Source: Saccharomycopsis phalli
Lineage: Eukaryota; Ascomycota; Saccharomycetes; Ascoideales; Saccharomycopsidaceae
Direction of reading: 5' to 3'
Assembly: GCA_020342235.1 (NCBI GenBank)
Contig: CP073218.1
Coordinates: 434,001-498,000 of the forward strand
DNA length: 64,000 nt
Shown here: piece after piece, positions 21,949 through 30,972 of the stretch
How positions within the stretch are numbered: position 1 is the stretch's first letter
How the letters are laid out: every line of letters begins with the position of its first letter
Notes under the pieces: model-generated
Told to the model about the DNA's origin: nothing
Databases searched by the model: none
Seen by the model: the letters and a program-made list of their open reading frames with translations, nothing else
Position numbers and translations under genes: made by a program

Positions 21949-23031
21949 TTATCTTTTTTTCCCCAAGCGAATGCCCTTGGTACTACTTCTAGTCGAATTG
22001 ATCATGTCGGTATAGCCACTGAGACCAAACTTTGTAGTACTTTTGTTCTCCACTAGCTCAATTTGGCCGCAAGATGCCAACATACAGGCGCTAATGAAAC
22101 TATAGATGGTGATCCAGACGTCCTCCAACTCAGATGTGAATATGCTGTCATAGTATTCTGCCAAGCAAGCAATAATAGACTCTCCAAGGATATGGTACAA
22201 GGAGGAGGAGGTATCAAACATCCGCTCGTGCATTCTGCCTATTTTGAATAAGTAGTCCTTCAATTGGCAAAGGTCGGAAATGTTGAACACCGCTAAACGG
22301 ATGATACTGGTAAACGTAGTGGTGAAGTGGGTCACTGGGGGAAGCAGCTCGATAGCCAGCGGGTCAACTGCAACGATCTTCTCCATGACAGCCTCCCAAA
22401 ACTCGCGCAGTCCCATTAGGTTCAGAATCAGCTTCACTGAAGCCTCTCCGTCGCAATCCAGTTGCTGGGAAGCATCCCCCGTAGGATACTCGCCCAGCAA
22501 AAGGAACAGCGGGTTAATGTATGGAGTGTTCTCGGCCCACAGCCAGATCACAAGCTTCGTCTGCCTCTGGTTCATGACAACACGCATGTCGCGGATCAAC
22601 TCAGCCTGAGAGTGACGAGGTTCGCTCTGCATGGCTGGTACTCCGGCAGAAGGCTCGTTGCTATTAACTGTGGCTGTGTCTGAATTTTCAGTGTTGTTCT
22701 CTTCCTCAATCATATGAAGGCCTTTGAGGTTTTCTTTTGACGACTTTGGCGTCAATTCTGTGAGCTGGTCCTGACTGTTGTTCCCTCCCATCATGATATG
22801 CTTCAAAGTCTTGATGTCTTCGCTGCTCACAAAGCTAGTCACGCTGGACATTATCGGCAGCATAGTGCTGTCTGTATTTCCAGAGAGTATCGAGGTGACG
22901 TCTCGCTGGCTGTAATTGTCGATATTTGAAGAATTGTCGGCATACGGATCGAGCCGGCTGGCAGCACGATGCAAGCCTTTGAACGGCCGTTTGATTGCAA
23001 AATAATTCTTGGCTCTACCTTTCGTCAGCAT
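21949..23031 (-). CDS. Globin-domain protein (YNL234W-like)
   Basis: The 360-residue protein has a disordered N-terminal half (about 1-130, with acidic and Ser/Asn-rich stretches). A globin fold follows at about 145-320. The alignment to globins is clear by eye: a VDPLAIELLPP segment at the CD corner, then KIGRMHERMFDTSSSLYHIL matching the F helix, with His268 as the expected proximal heme ligand. GESIIACLAEYY and ELEDVWITIYSFISACML match the G and H helices. The usual CD1 phenylalanine appears to be leucine. It is not a flavohemoglobin, because no reductase domain follows. The closest named relative I recall is the Saccharomyces heme protein YNL234W. A role in redox or gas sensing is inference. 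Confidence 0.72.
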   Translation of the reverse strand: MLTKGRAKNYFAIKRPFKGLHRAASRLDPYADNSSNIDNYSQRDVTSILSGNTDSTMLPIMSSVTSFVSSEDIKTLKHIMMGGNNSQDQLTELTPKSSKENLKGLHMIEEENNTENSDTATVNSNEPSAGVPAMQSEPRHSQAELIRDMRVVMNQRQTKLVIWLWAENTPYINPLFLLLGEYPTGDASQQLDCDGEASVKLILNLMGLREFWEAVMEKIVAVDPLAIELLPPVTHFTTTFTSIIRLAVFNISDLCQLKDYLFKIGRMHERMFDTSSSLYHILGESIIACLAEYYDSIFTSELEDVWITIYSFISACMLASCGQIELVENKSTTKFGLSGYTDMINSTRSSTKGIRLGKKR

Positions 23032-23434
23032 TTTTGTCCCCGGAATATCCTGGATAGTCTTTATATAGTGGTAACAGGACTAATTTTTAGTCGGCAGATC
23101 TAATGCACTCTGCGCTTATCGTAATCCACGTATATCACGATATGATTGTCAAGCGGCACACATTTTGTCACAGCTTACTAAACGGGAAGTCAAACGTTTT
23201 CGTAACCGTTTCCCTTGTTTTTCAACGGCCGGTATTTCTTGGTACTGCCTTTGCAGCGGATATCTGGCTCTACAACTAGGCTGTCTCTGACGAAGCTATG
23301 CCACACTATACGCTTGGGCTAATTTTTAGTACAAAATCAATACTATACGGATATAAATATATAAATATATAGATATTTGTATATTCATATTCACGCTAGT
23401 CTAATACGCACAATGAACGCACCGTGTTCTTTGG
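23032..23434. other. Intergenic region between the globin gene and ADE1
   Basis: 403 bp upstream of the globin gene and downstream of ADE1. It contains AT-rich runs such as ATATAAATATATAAATATATA near 23350. I see no gene and no RNA feature. Confidence 0.4.
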
Positions 23435-24373
23435 CTACCACTTTTGACCAGTAAGTCGCTCGTAGACATCAATGTACTTCCGCCGGGTCTTCTCCACAAC
23501 ATCTGGCGGAAGAGTCACGTTATCAGTGCTTGCCAACTCCTTGCTGAGAAGCCAGTTTCGTACAAACTGCTTGTCAAACGAGTCTGGTGTCTTGCCAAGC
23601 GTGTACCCTCCGACACCCCAAAATCTCGAGGAGTCTGGCGTCAAAACCTCATCGACCAACACAATGTTTCCATCCGCGTCAAAGCCAAACTCAAACTTTG
23701 TGTCTGCAATCACAATTCCCACGCTCTGGGCATATGACTCGGCCTTTTTGTACAAGCTAATGGCAGTTTCCTTCAACTTCTCCACCAATTCCCGCGACTT
23801 CATAATCTCCACCGCCTTCTCAAACGAGATATTCTCGTCGTGTTCCCCTTGCTCTGCCTTTGTAGATGGTGTGAAAAGCGGCTCTGGAAACTGTTGTGAC
23901 TCTTGCATGCCTTTTGGAAATTCCTGCCCATGAACAGTCCCAGACTTTTTGTACTCTTTCCATGCAGACCCTGTCAAGTACCCTCGTACAATGACCTCCA
24001 ATGGGATGATCTTCAACTTCTTCACAATCAATGCCCGGTCAGCAACTTGTTCAGTATAAATGTCACTTTCAACAAGTTCTTTTGGCAAATACTTCTTCAA
24101 AACATGATCCTGGTCGAGTCCTTGCACTGCCAAATGGTTTGGAACCACGTCCTTGAGGTAGTCGAACCACCATAAAGAAATCCGCGTCAAGACCTTACCC
24201 TTTTCTGGGATACCATTGTTCAAAATATAGTCAAAGGCGGAAATTCTGTCCGTGGCAACAAACAAGAGCAAGTCGTCATTGACCTCGTAAAGGTCCCGCA
24301 CTTTGCCTCTGCCAATTAGCTTTAGGTACTTTTCAAGATCAGTCTTGACCACCGATGGATTACTCATTTGCAT
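23435..24373 (-). CDS. ADE1: SAICAR synthetase (purine biosynthesis)
   Basis: Ade1 joins CAIR and aspartate using ATP to give SAICAR, a late step of de novo purine synthesis in the cytosol. The 312-residue protein shows the family blocks LIGRGKVRDLYEV, FVATDRISAFDYI, IPEKGKVLTRIS, PLEVIVRGYLTGSAWKEY, FTPSTKAEQGEHDENISF, IVIADTKFEFGFD, VDEVLTPDSSRFW and DKQFVRNWL. Length agrees with yeast Ade1 (306). Two ATGs lie close together (24373 and 24367); the second, MSNPSVVK, is an equally good start. Loss of this gene gives red colonies in many yeasts. Confidence 0.97.
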   Translation of the reverse strand: MQMSNPSVVKTDLEKYLKLIGRGKVRDLYEVNDDLLLFVATDRISAFDYILNNGIPEKGKVLTRISLWWFDYLKDVVPNHLAVQGLDQDHVLKKYLPKELVESDIYTEQVADRALIVKKLKIIPLEVIVRGYLTGSAWKEYKKSGTVHGQEFPKGMQESQQFPEPLFTPSTKAEQGEHDENISFEKAVEIMKSRELVEKLKETAISLYKKAESYAQSVGIVIADTKFEFGFDADGNIVLVDEVLTPDSSRFWGVGGYTLGKTPDSFDKQFVRNWLLSKELASTDNVTLPPDVVEKTRRKYIDVYERLTGQKW

Positions 24374-24637
24374 CTATGCACAATCTCCTAGGAAAATAAA
24401 TCTCGGGCGCATTTACCCGGTCAACATGCCGAGTGATTCACGCTTGTCAAGGATCGCCTACGCTAATGCACGGAGTTGTAAATCGTAACCTCCGCTGTTT
24501 ATTTCGTGGATAGCACCAGTGCAACTTAAGTACAGAATGTAACAGCATGGATGTACAAACATTCTTGCGCCCGTCTGACATAAAAACCACGGCGTCATGT
24601 TATCCACCCGCTTCAGATGATGAAATCACCAACCGAC

Positions 24638-26956
24638 TCATGCCCAGCGGAGATTGCCTAGATTGTGTTCCTTGATATAGTCGGCGCCCATCTCCTCGTA
24701 CTCCTGTCGCGTGACATAGTTGTCCCTCAGCTCGTCCGATGTGGCCCAATCTTTCATACCCCTCCACGAGTCCCCCACTGGATCTCTGGCATTTTTCACG
24801 CCAAAGTCTGTGCCCACTGGAAGGAACTGCGTAAACTCCCTGACGACTCTCTCTTTAAAGTTGGCCAACTGGGTAAACCCGCCGGTCAAGAACACATTCT
24901 TGGTGATTGCATTATTGCGAATGTCGTCCTCGCTGGTCCCGTAGAAATTTTCACCCGGTAGTCTCTTCAAGATCAAGTTCTCTGATATCTCGGTGATTCC
25001 CGCCTGGTCAAGGCCAATTATGTTTGGCTGGATGATAATCTCTGGGATTTTGATCCGTTCCACGTTCAAGTGGATCTGGTGCTGCTGGTGCTGTTCTTCC
25101 TGGTCAAACGGATGCGCGCCTCGAAGAAACTTGTGCACCGTCGACTTCTTCCAATTGTACTCGGAGTAGTACGCGTCCTCACGGCTAAAGTTCGGGTCAA
25201 ACTTCAACAACAACTCCTCCAAGGTGTTGAGCTCATTGTCCTCATTCTCCAAAGCCTCCTCGTCCTCGGCCTTGGAAATGTCCCGGTAGATCATCCAGTC
25301 CTCATCGTTGGCCCCAAACGTATCGTTGGGGTCGTTGTCGATCGTCACGCGCTTCACGTTCCGCTTGGTCCGTCCACCTCCACTGATGTTGTTCAACAGC
25401 GTTGACGAGCCGTTTCTGGAATTGAGTCGCAGAGAGAGCGAGGCTGTATCCACGACGCCTCCCTCAGATGCCAAGTTTGCAATGTTCTTCATTCGCATCT
25501 GAGCAGCGTGCGACTTCCGGTCGTTCAACTCGTCACGTAGCTTCTTCCGCTGCTTCTTGCGGTCCACAATGACCTTCAACTTGCTCCGCTTGTCCTCGAT
25601 CCACCCCGCCAAGTCACGCTCTCGCCACACCTTCTCTCTTGCCTCTTCCTCGGCGCGCTTCTGCTTCTCAAGAAGCTTTTCTTCCTTGGCCCGCATCCGC
25701 GCATCGTAGTTTGCGCGCATCGTCTTCAGGTGCCGCTTCTCCTTCAATTGCTCCTCGGACAAGTCCTCGTCCTTGATATCCAAGTACTTTAATTCAGGAA
25801 CCTCGTCGCCCTCCTCCTCGCCCACATCCTGGTTCCGTGCCCGCTTTAACGACCGCTCGAGGCCATACAAGTACTTGTTGAAGTCGGCGACGTCGTCAAA
25901 CCCCATCCCGCTGAGCGTCGATAGCTGCTGCTTCTTGCTCACCTTACTATCTCCAAACACACGCTCCTTGATCTCCGAGTAGTACTTGAAGTCGGCCTCC
26001 TTCTCCACCAACTTCTCGAGCCGCGCTTTCTGCGCCTGTTCCTGCAACCGCTTCCCTTGCTCCCGCTTCTTCTCGGCTTGCCGGTCGATTTCCTCCTGCG
26101 ACTTTTGTGTGGTCACCACCTCGGTGAATGCCGCCTCGACAACCACGTCCTTGGTGACAAGATAGTCGAGGTCCATCATCTGCTCAAGCTCCAGCTCATA
26201 GTTGTTGGCAAAGTAGCAGTACTGCTTCATCATGGTGTCGATCTGATGATGCGTGAACTTCACCGGGAGAAACGGGTACTTTAGGCCAATGGACTTGGTA
26301 AGGTAGTCGGTTGCCAACGAGCCACCCCAGTTTATACGCTTTGCCTGGTTGAGAAGCGGCCTGCCATCTATAACCGGGATGACGTTTGTCGACTGGTTTC
26401 CGGAACCAATCACAAGCCCCGTGGTGCCGCCATTGTGCTTAAACGAGAAAAGGTCGGCCATTCCAGTAGCCACCTTGGGCACAGCGTATGCCTCGAACAA
26501 CAACTGGTACATGTTTGATCTGTGCGACTGGGTAGCAGCAAAAGGCTCTGTTATGACAAGCGGATTATCGACCGAGCCGGAGGAAGTCACGCCCAAGTGC
26601 GAAAATGTGTAGTCATATATCCACTCAATATAGTCCCAATTGACAATCATTGGCCCGTCAAAGGGCGACTTGATGGACGTGCGGAGCGACTGATCAAGAT
26701 AGCAGTCATTTCCCACATATGTGAGCGTCCGATTGAGCTTTCTCTCCCTGTATTTGGAGACCAAGGTGGGGAACACCAAGAATGGGTCTTGGGAATTCAC
26801 CAAGCCCGCCTTGGTGGTTGCTGAGCCAATGTCAATACCAATAGGCGTCCCGTGCTGATAATCCTGGTAGTACGGCTCCGGAGAGGACACACTGATATGC
26901 TCCGGCAATTTATTCACAACTGCCGGTTGATAATTGTCGTCATCTTGCATGGTCAT
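24638..26956 (-). CDS. ARP5: Actin-related protein Arp5 (INO80 complex)
   Basis: Arp5 pairs with Ies6 and helps the INO80 remodeler grip nucleosomes and couple ATP hydrolysis to sliding. The 772-residue protein starts its actin fold near residue 40 with PIGIDIGSATTKAGLV, followed by the LVFPTLVSKYRERK segment. It resumes with GLVIGSGNQSTNVIPVIDGR and NWGGSLATDYL. A long charged coiled-coil insertion (about 280-480, many E/K/R/Q) interrupts the fold, as is typical of Arp5. The fold closes with NVFLTGGFTQLANFKERV and the C-terminal YEEMGADYIKEHNLGN. The open frame extends to a TTG; ATGs are at 26956 and 26950. The gene diverges from the two-exon gene at 27057 across 100 bp. Confidence 0.95.
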   Translation of the reverse strand: MTMQDDDNYQPAVVNKLPEHISVSSPEPYYQDYQHGTPIGIDIGSATTKAGLVNSQDPFLVFPTLVSKYRERKLNRTLTYVGNDCYLDQSLRTSIKSPFDGPMIVNWDYIEWIYDYTFSHLGVTSSGSVDNPLVITEPFAATQSHRSNMYQLLFEAYAVPKVATGMADLFSFKHNGGTTGLVIGSGNQSTNVIPVIDGRPLLNQAKRINWGGSLATDYLTKSIGLKYPFLPVKFTHHQIDTMMKQYCYFANNYELELEQMMDLDYLVTKDVVVEAAFTEVVTTQKSQEEIDRQAEKKREQGKRLQEQAQKARLEKLVEKEADFKYYSEIKERVFGDSKVSKKQQLSTLSGMGFDDVADFNKYLYGLERSLKRARNQDVGEEEGDEVPELKYLDIKDEDLSEEQLKEKRHLKTMRANYDARMRAKEEKLLEKQKRAEEEAREKVWRERDLAGWIEDKRSKLKVIVDRKKQRKKLRDELNDRKSHAAQMRMKNIANLASEGGVVDTASLSLRLNSRNGSSTLLNNISGGGRTKRNVKRVTIDNDPNDTFGANDEDWMIYRDISKAEDEEALENEDNELNTLEELLLKFDPNFSREDAYYSEYNWKKSTVHKFLRGAHPFDQEEQHQQHQIHLNVERIKIPEIIIQPNIIGLDQAGITEISENLILKRLPGENFYGTSEDDIRNNAITKNVFLTGGFTQLANFKERVVREFTQFLPVGTDFGVKNARDPVGDSWRGMKDWATSDELRDNYVTRQEYEEMGADYIKEHNLGNLRWA

Positions 26957-27056
26957 ATCGCGCAACAACTACTCTTGAAATCTTCAGCGTTCACCTCGCA
27001 ATGGCCGGGTAATTCTGGGTAGTTAGTGGGGGGAGATAGATGCTCAAGGTTAGGTA

Positions 27057-27649
27057 ATGTCGCCATTAGTTCCTGACCATTCTGGCATTTACGAAATCTA
27101 CCAGTCGTTGAATGAAAATATAGACCATATTCCGGAAAATGCAGTAGATGGCTCCAACGGCGCGGTCTCTGTCTCCATTTTCCTGCTCAAACATGTTTCT
27201 TCGCAAGAGATTATAGCCTTGTGCGGTAAGTTTGGTACTGGGCACATGCTTTTCTGCTAACGCTAGTGATCAATGCTATTTTGTTTGTGGGTTGCTTGAT
27301 GCTATTTTTGTGGTTGGAGACACGCCGTTACCGTCGGCAGTTGGAGAAGAAACAGCAAGTGTTGGAGGGGCTTCGGCCCCAAGTGTTGAAATTTATCGGC
27401 ACAGTGGGGAAGAACATGGGCGAACGGGAAAAGCTAAACTTGGCCATCAGCTTGATATCCAACGAATTAATGAAGTACAACTGGCAGTATGACGACAGTT
27501 TTGACTTTTCCAACTTTAACAGTGACTTGATGGATATAGACGTTATGATGGAGGAGTGCAACAAGATGCGGGGATCTGCCAATGGCAATGGGCGAGGTGC
27601 TGGGACAATCTATGAGGGGAGCTCTTTTAATGAGTTGGCCATTGTGTAG
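27057..27649 (+). CDS. Unrecognised small membrane protein with one intron
   Basis: Exons are 27057-27225 and 27267-27649, separated by a 41-nt intron with GTAAGT donor, GCTAAC branch point and CTAG acceptor. The spliced frame gives 183 residues. Neither exon is a plausible gene alone: the first runs into a stop in the intron, and the second has no ATG before its membrane helix. The joined sequence has one hydrophobic segment (about 53-74, IIALCVINAILFVGCLMLFLWL) that spans the splice junction. A basic ETRRYRRQLEKKQQ stretch follows, then a helical region and a Gly/Asn-rich tail. I cannot name a family. It shares a 100-bp promoter region with ARP5. Confidence 0.75.
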
Positions 27650-27809
27650 GTACGATATTTGATTAATACTAGGGTACAGGTGGGTTGTTTGGTTTATGAA
27701 TGTTTAATGTTGTTGTCTTGTAGATGGCTGTTGGTGATTGGTACAAACTTCCAATGAGCTTTATTGCGAAGGATTTTCCCTTTTGAAGGTTAGTGAGGTG
27801 GCTCGAAAC

Positions 27810-28064
27810 GAGGATATTAGATTGGATCGAAGAGAGGATATCAGATTGGATCGAAGCGAGGATATCAGATTGGATCGAAGCGAGGATATTAGATTGGATC
27901 GAAGCGAGAATATTAGATTGGATCGAAGCGAGAATATTAGATTGGATCGAAGCGAGAATATTAGATTGGATCGAAGCGAGAATATTAGATTGGATCAAAG
28001 AGAGGATATCAGATTGGATCGAAGCGAGGATATTAGATTGGATCGAAGCGAGGATATTAGATTG
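27810..28064. repeat. 24-bp minisatellite, about 10.6 copies
   Basis: The unit is GAGGATATTAGATTGGATCG plus four bases (AAGC), repeated head to tail with only a few variant positions (GAGG/GAGA, ATT/ATC, AAGC/AAGA). Because 24 is a multiple of three, the array stays open in two plus frames (octapeptides RILDWIEA and DIRLDRSE) and at least one minus frame (SNILASIQ). None of these frames has an ATG in a useful place; they open at GTG or TTG. Adjacent copies are near-identical, so the array is young or kept uniform. It lies between the two-exon gene and a convergent small membrane-protein gene. Confidence 0.9.
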
Positions 28065-28181
28065 TTTGGGCCGGTGCTCTGCATATGACTGGTTTCAGAA
28101 CGAGATGGATAAGCACAATCTGTTCCTGCCTTGTCCTGGTACATATCGTTGTCAACCAATTTTCATCTGGCTCGGTAACCA

Positions 28182-28269
28182 ATCTTCTTCAGTTTAACCA
28201 ATCTTCTTCAGTTGGCCAATCTTCTTCAGTTGGCCAATCTTCCTCAGTTGGCCAATCTTCCTCAGTTTG
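28182..28269. repeat. 18-bp tandem repeat, about 5 copies
   Basis: The unit CCAATCTTCTTCAGTTGG (with CTTCCTC variants) repeats about five times; the first spacing is 19 rather than 18 bp. It could encode QSSSVG, but the open frame through it lacks coding context. It is a second, unrelated minisatellite only about 120 bp from the 24-bp array. The remainder to 28386 is pyrimidine-rich with no feature. Confidence 0.8.
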
Positions 28270-28386
28270 ATAACCAACTTCCCATTACAATGCATCAACC
28301 ATAACAGCCTCGAGTAGTCATTTCACGCACATTCCAGCATATTCTCAAGTGCACTGAGTCCATCACCCACCCAACCCTACTAGACA

Positions 28387-28707
28387 TTACACTGAATCCC
28401 TATCCTCAATCTCCAACCCCAAAGCCTCTAATATACTGATATAAACCCTTCCCAAGCTCCAAAACACAAAAAACAAATACAATGCCTCCAATGATAGACC
28501 GATAAACCCGCCTATTAAAGTAATTGTCAAACTGGGCACCACCATGTCACCATCGCTGGTATATGTGCAGACCAATAACGATATAATGACAATTTGATAA
28601 AATGGCCGAGGAATGGTGCGGTGAGTGAGATAATACAATCCCGCGAGTATCAAAACACCGTACAATGGGAGTACAAGTACATTGGCCCGTCTGACCCCTT
28701 GAGCCAT
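28387..28707 (-). CDS. Small multi-pass membrane protein, unknown
   Basis: This 106-residue open frame starts at ATG 28707 (MAQGVRRANVLV); the frame extends upstream only to a TTG. It has three or four hydrophobic segments (about 11-28, 39-50, 57-75 and 76-93) and an acidic tail. The tail, a uniform hydrophobic pattern and a basic N-terminus look like a real small ER, Golgi or mitochondrial membrane protein rather than noise. I do not recognise a family. Confidence 0.55.
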   Translation of the reverse strand: MAQGVRRANVLVLPLYGVLILAGLYYLTHRTIPRPFYQIVIISLLVCTYTSDGDMVVPSLTITLIGGFIGLSLEALYLFFVFWSLGRVYISILEALGLEIEDRDSV

Positions 28708-28938
28708 GTTCAAGTGTCTGGATTTTCTTCAACAGTAATGCTGCCCTAGGATGTTCCAGAGTGAAGATACATTTGTCAAAATAACCATACTGCCAGAGAC
28801 AATATATAGCCAAATACAAAAATAAATATCATTATAAGTGTCTGGATATTTTCAGCATATGCCACTACGTATACAAAGGTCAGTTACACGAATCTGTCCA
28901 TTACTGTATTAAATACATGTATATATATTCGCTGCGCA

Positions 28939-30876
28939 TTATTTATGCCCTCTTTTCTTTGACTGCTTCTTCTTGGTGGTCTCAATCAACTTCTTGTCTT
29001 CGCTGTCTGAAAACTCGGCAAAGTCGTTCTTTATTATACTCTCCTCGTCGTTCCGAGCATCTATTTCCTTCTCAGCGGCACCGGCCTTGCTGTCGTCGTG
29101 CTTGCTTGGTGCGGTCTTCTTGAACTTGGCCACGAAGAACCCATCCACGTTATACACATGTGGGTAGTATCTGCGGGTCAACTTCAACTTTGGGTTGAAA
29201 TGCTTGCCTCTGTAGTTGGTGAACCCCTCCTTCCCAATGGCCAATCCGGTATCCACCAACTGCACATTTGGTCTCTTTCTCAACGCATAGTCGACCACAG
29301 CTTCGTTCTCTTCAACCGCAACACTACAAGTGGAGTACACAATGATCCCACCTGTCTCGGAGTTGGCATTGACAGAGTCAATGGCCGACAAGATCAACTG
29401 CTTCTGGAGATGCGGAATCTGGATGAAATCCTTCTCGGTTCTCGACGTCTTGACACTCTCATCCTTGGCTATCACCCCGGTTCCCGAGCATGGTGCGTCC
29501 AACAACACCCGATCAAACCCGCCCATGACCTTGGGGAACTCCCTGGCATCGTAGTTGCACACAATGGTGTTTCTGCATCCCAAACGGTGGATGTTCGCAA
29601 TCAATGACTTGGTCCGTGCCTTGTTGGAGTCGTTGGCAAACACACACCCGGTGTTCTTCATCATCGCCGATATGAACGTGGTCTTTCCGCCCGGTGCCGC
29701 AGCCATATCCAATACACGCTCGTTTTCTTGCGGCTCCAATGCCATGACCGGCAAAAACGACGACGCTGCTTGGAGAATGTACTGTCCAGACAAGTACTCT
29801 GGGGTGGCTCCAATTGGCACTTGCGAGTCAAATACCTGCAACCCGACCTTGGTCCACTTGCCAATCGGCTGGAGATTGACGCCCTTGTTGACCAAGTCCT
29901 GCGCCAAGTCACGTCGCCGCGCCTTCAAGGTGTTGGTTCGTATGGTGATTGGTCGTGCAATCTCGTTGGCCTCGAAAAACTCCATGGCCTCGGTGACATT
30001 GAACAAATTAAACAACTTCTCCGCCAAGAGCTCGCTGTAGCCAAAATACTCGCAAATGTCGCTCAACAACTGGTCAACGTGCTGGGCTCGGGTGGTACCC
30101 TCTTCTGCCATCTCCTTGAAGTTCTCCAACACTTTGCCGATTTCAATCATACGCGTTCGCAAAATCGTCACGTCGGTCTTGCCCCCGCCCTCGGCCCGCT
30201 CCTTCTCCGCCTCTTCGGCAGTCGGCAACACTTTTGCTCGTGGGTTGGCCTCCAACTCTACGTCGGCTTCTTCTTCTTCCTCCTCCTCATCCGAACTGAC
30301 ATTTTCCTCAGCAGACTCAAACACATCCTCGTCAGAGCCTCCTCCAACGGCCTTTTTGGTATTCAATTCGTTCAATTCGTTCAATTGAGCAAGATCCTCG
30401 TCGTCACTGAACATTCCCGACTTGGCTTCTTCTTCCTCGTCGTCGTCGTCGCTGTTCACGTCAAACTCGTCCTTGAGCTGCTCCTCGTCAAACTCGTCTC
30501 CGTCCATGTCGTCGTCGTCATCAAACAATGATTTCTTGGTTTTCTGAAACTCCTCATCTTCGTCTTGGTCATTTTCGTCCTTTGACTTTTCCTTCTTGGT
30601 CTTTGAGTCCTTGGCACTCTTTTCCTTCTTTGCCTTTTCCTTCTTTGCGCTCTCCTTTACTTTTTCCTTCTTTACCTTCTCCTTGGTACTCTTTTCCTTC
30701 TCCTTGGTACTCTTTTCCTTCTTGTCCTTCTTGTCCTTGCTCACATGACTCTTTTTCGACGCCCTGTCTTCGACATCAGATCTTCGTCGCTTTCTATCCT
30801 CCTTCTTCTTTCTCTCATTCTGAAACTCCTCCAAGCTCTCTGGTGCTCCTTGCTTGTTCTTGGCCCTTCTTCCCAT
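28939..30876 (-). CDS. NOP2: 25S rRNA (cytosine-C5) methyltransferase Nop2
   Basis: Nop2 is the essential nucleolar enzyme that methylates a cytosine in 25S rRNA and is needed for 60S subunit assembly. The 645-residue protein starts MGRRAKNKQG. A long lysine-rich, highly repetitive region (KEKSTKEKEK and similar, about 40-110) and acidic clusters follow. The NOL1/NOP2/Sun fold spans about 300-600. Motifs seen are VLDMAAAPGGKTTFI (SAM binding), LLDAPCSGTGVI (motif IV) and VYSTCSVAVEENE (motif VI). Both catalytic cysteines are present. The open frame continues upstream through the promoter to a TTG, but the start at 30876 matches the family. It is divergent from TRM6. Confidence 0.96.
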   Translation of the reverse strand: MGRRAKNKQGAPESLEEFQNERKKKEDRKRRRSDVEDRASKKSHVSKDKKDKKEKSTKEKEKSTKEKVKKEKVKESAKKEKAKKEKSAKDSKTKKEKSKDENDQDEDEEFQKTKKSLFDDDDDMDGDEFDEEQLKDEFDVNSDDDDEEEEAKSGMFSDDEDLAQLNELNELNTKKAVGGGSDEDVFESAEENVSSDEEEEEEEADVELEANPRAKVLPTAEEAEKERAEGGGKTDVTILRTRMIEIGKVLENFKEMAEEGTTRAQHVDQLLSDICEYFGYSELLAEKLFNLFNVTEAMEFFEANEIARPITIRTNTLKARRRDLAQDLVNKGVNLQPIGKWTKVGLQVFDSQVPIGATPEYLSGQYILQAASSFLPVMALEPQENERVLDMAAAPGGKTTFISAMMKNTGCVFANDSNKARTKSLIANIHRLGCRNTIVCNYDAREFPKVMGGFDRVLLDAPCSGTGVIAKDESVKTSRTEKDFIQIPHLQKQLILSAIDSVNANSETGGIIVYSTCSVAVEENEAVVDYALRKRPNVQLVDTGLAIGKEGFTNYRGKHFNPKLKLTRRYYPHVYNVDGFFVAKFKKTAPSKHDDSKAGAAEKEIDARNDEESIIKNDFAEFSDSEDKKLIETTKKKQSKKRGHK

Positions 30877-30891
30877 GTTGTATGTGTGCGT

Positions 30892-30940
30892 AAAAAAAAA
30901 TTTTCCTCCGATGTGCTTCCTAATCGGGTGAAATTTTTCA
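30892..30940. promoter_or_regulatory. RRPE-like sites in the NOP2/TRM6 bidirectional promoter
   Basis: Only 96 bp separate the two divergent ATGs (30876 and 30973). The interval holds an A-run joined to TTTT (30892-30904) and TGAAATTTTTCA (30929-30940). The second contains AAATTTTTCA, the reverse complement of the RRPE core TGAAAAATTT known from yeast ribosome-biogenesis promoters. Function is inferred from this match and from the identity of the two genes. Confidence 0.55.
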
Positions 30941-30972
30941 TCTACAATCAACCATTGTCCGGCAGCAAAAAC

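Noticed and set aside
27810-28064. CRISPR array
   Set aside because: The repeats abut each other with no unique spacers, and the genome is eukaryotic.
27738-28197. Repeat proteins (DIRLDRSE or RILDWIEA octads) as genes
   Set aside because: The frames open at TTG or GTG, have no ATG in a suitable place and end in unrelated sequence; better explained as a minisatellite.
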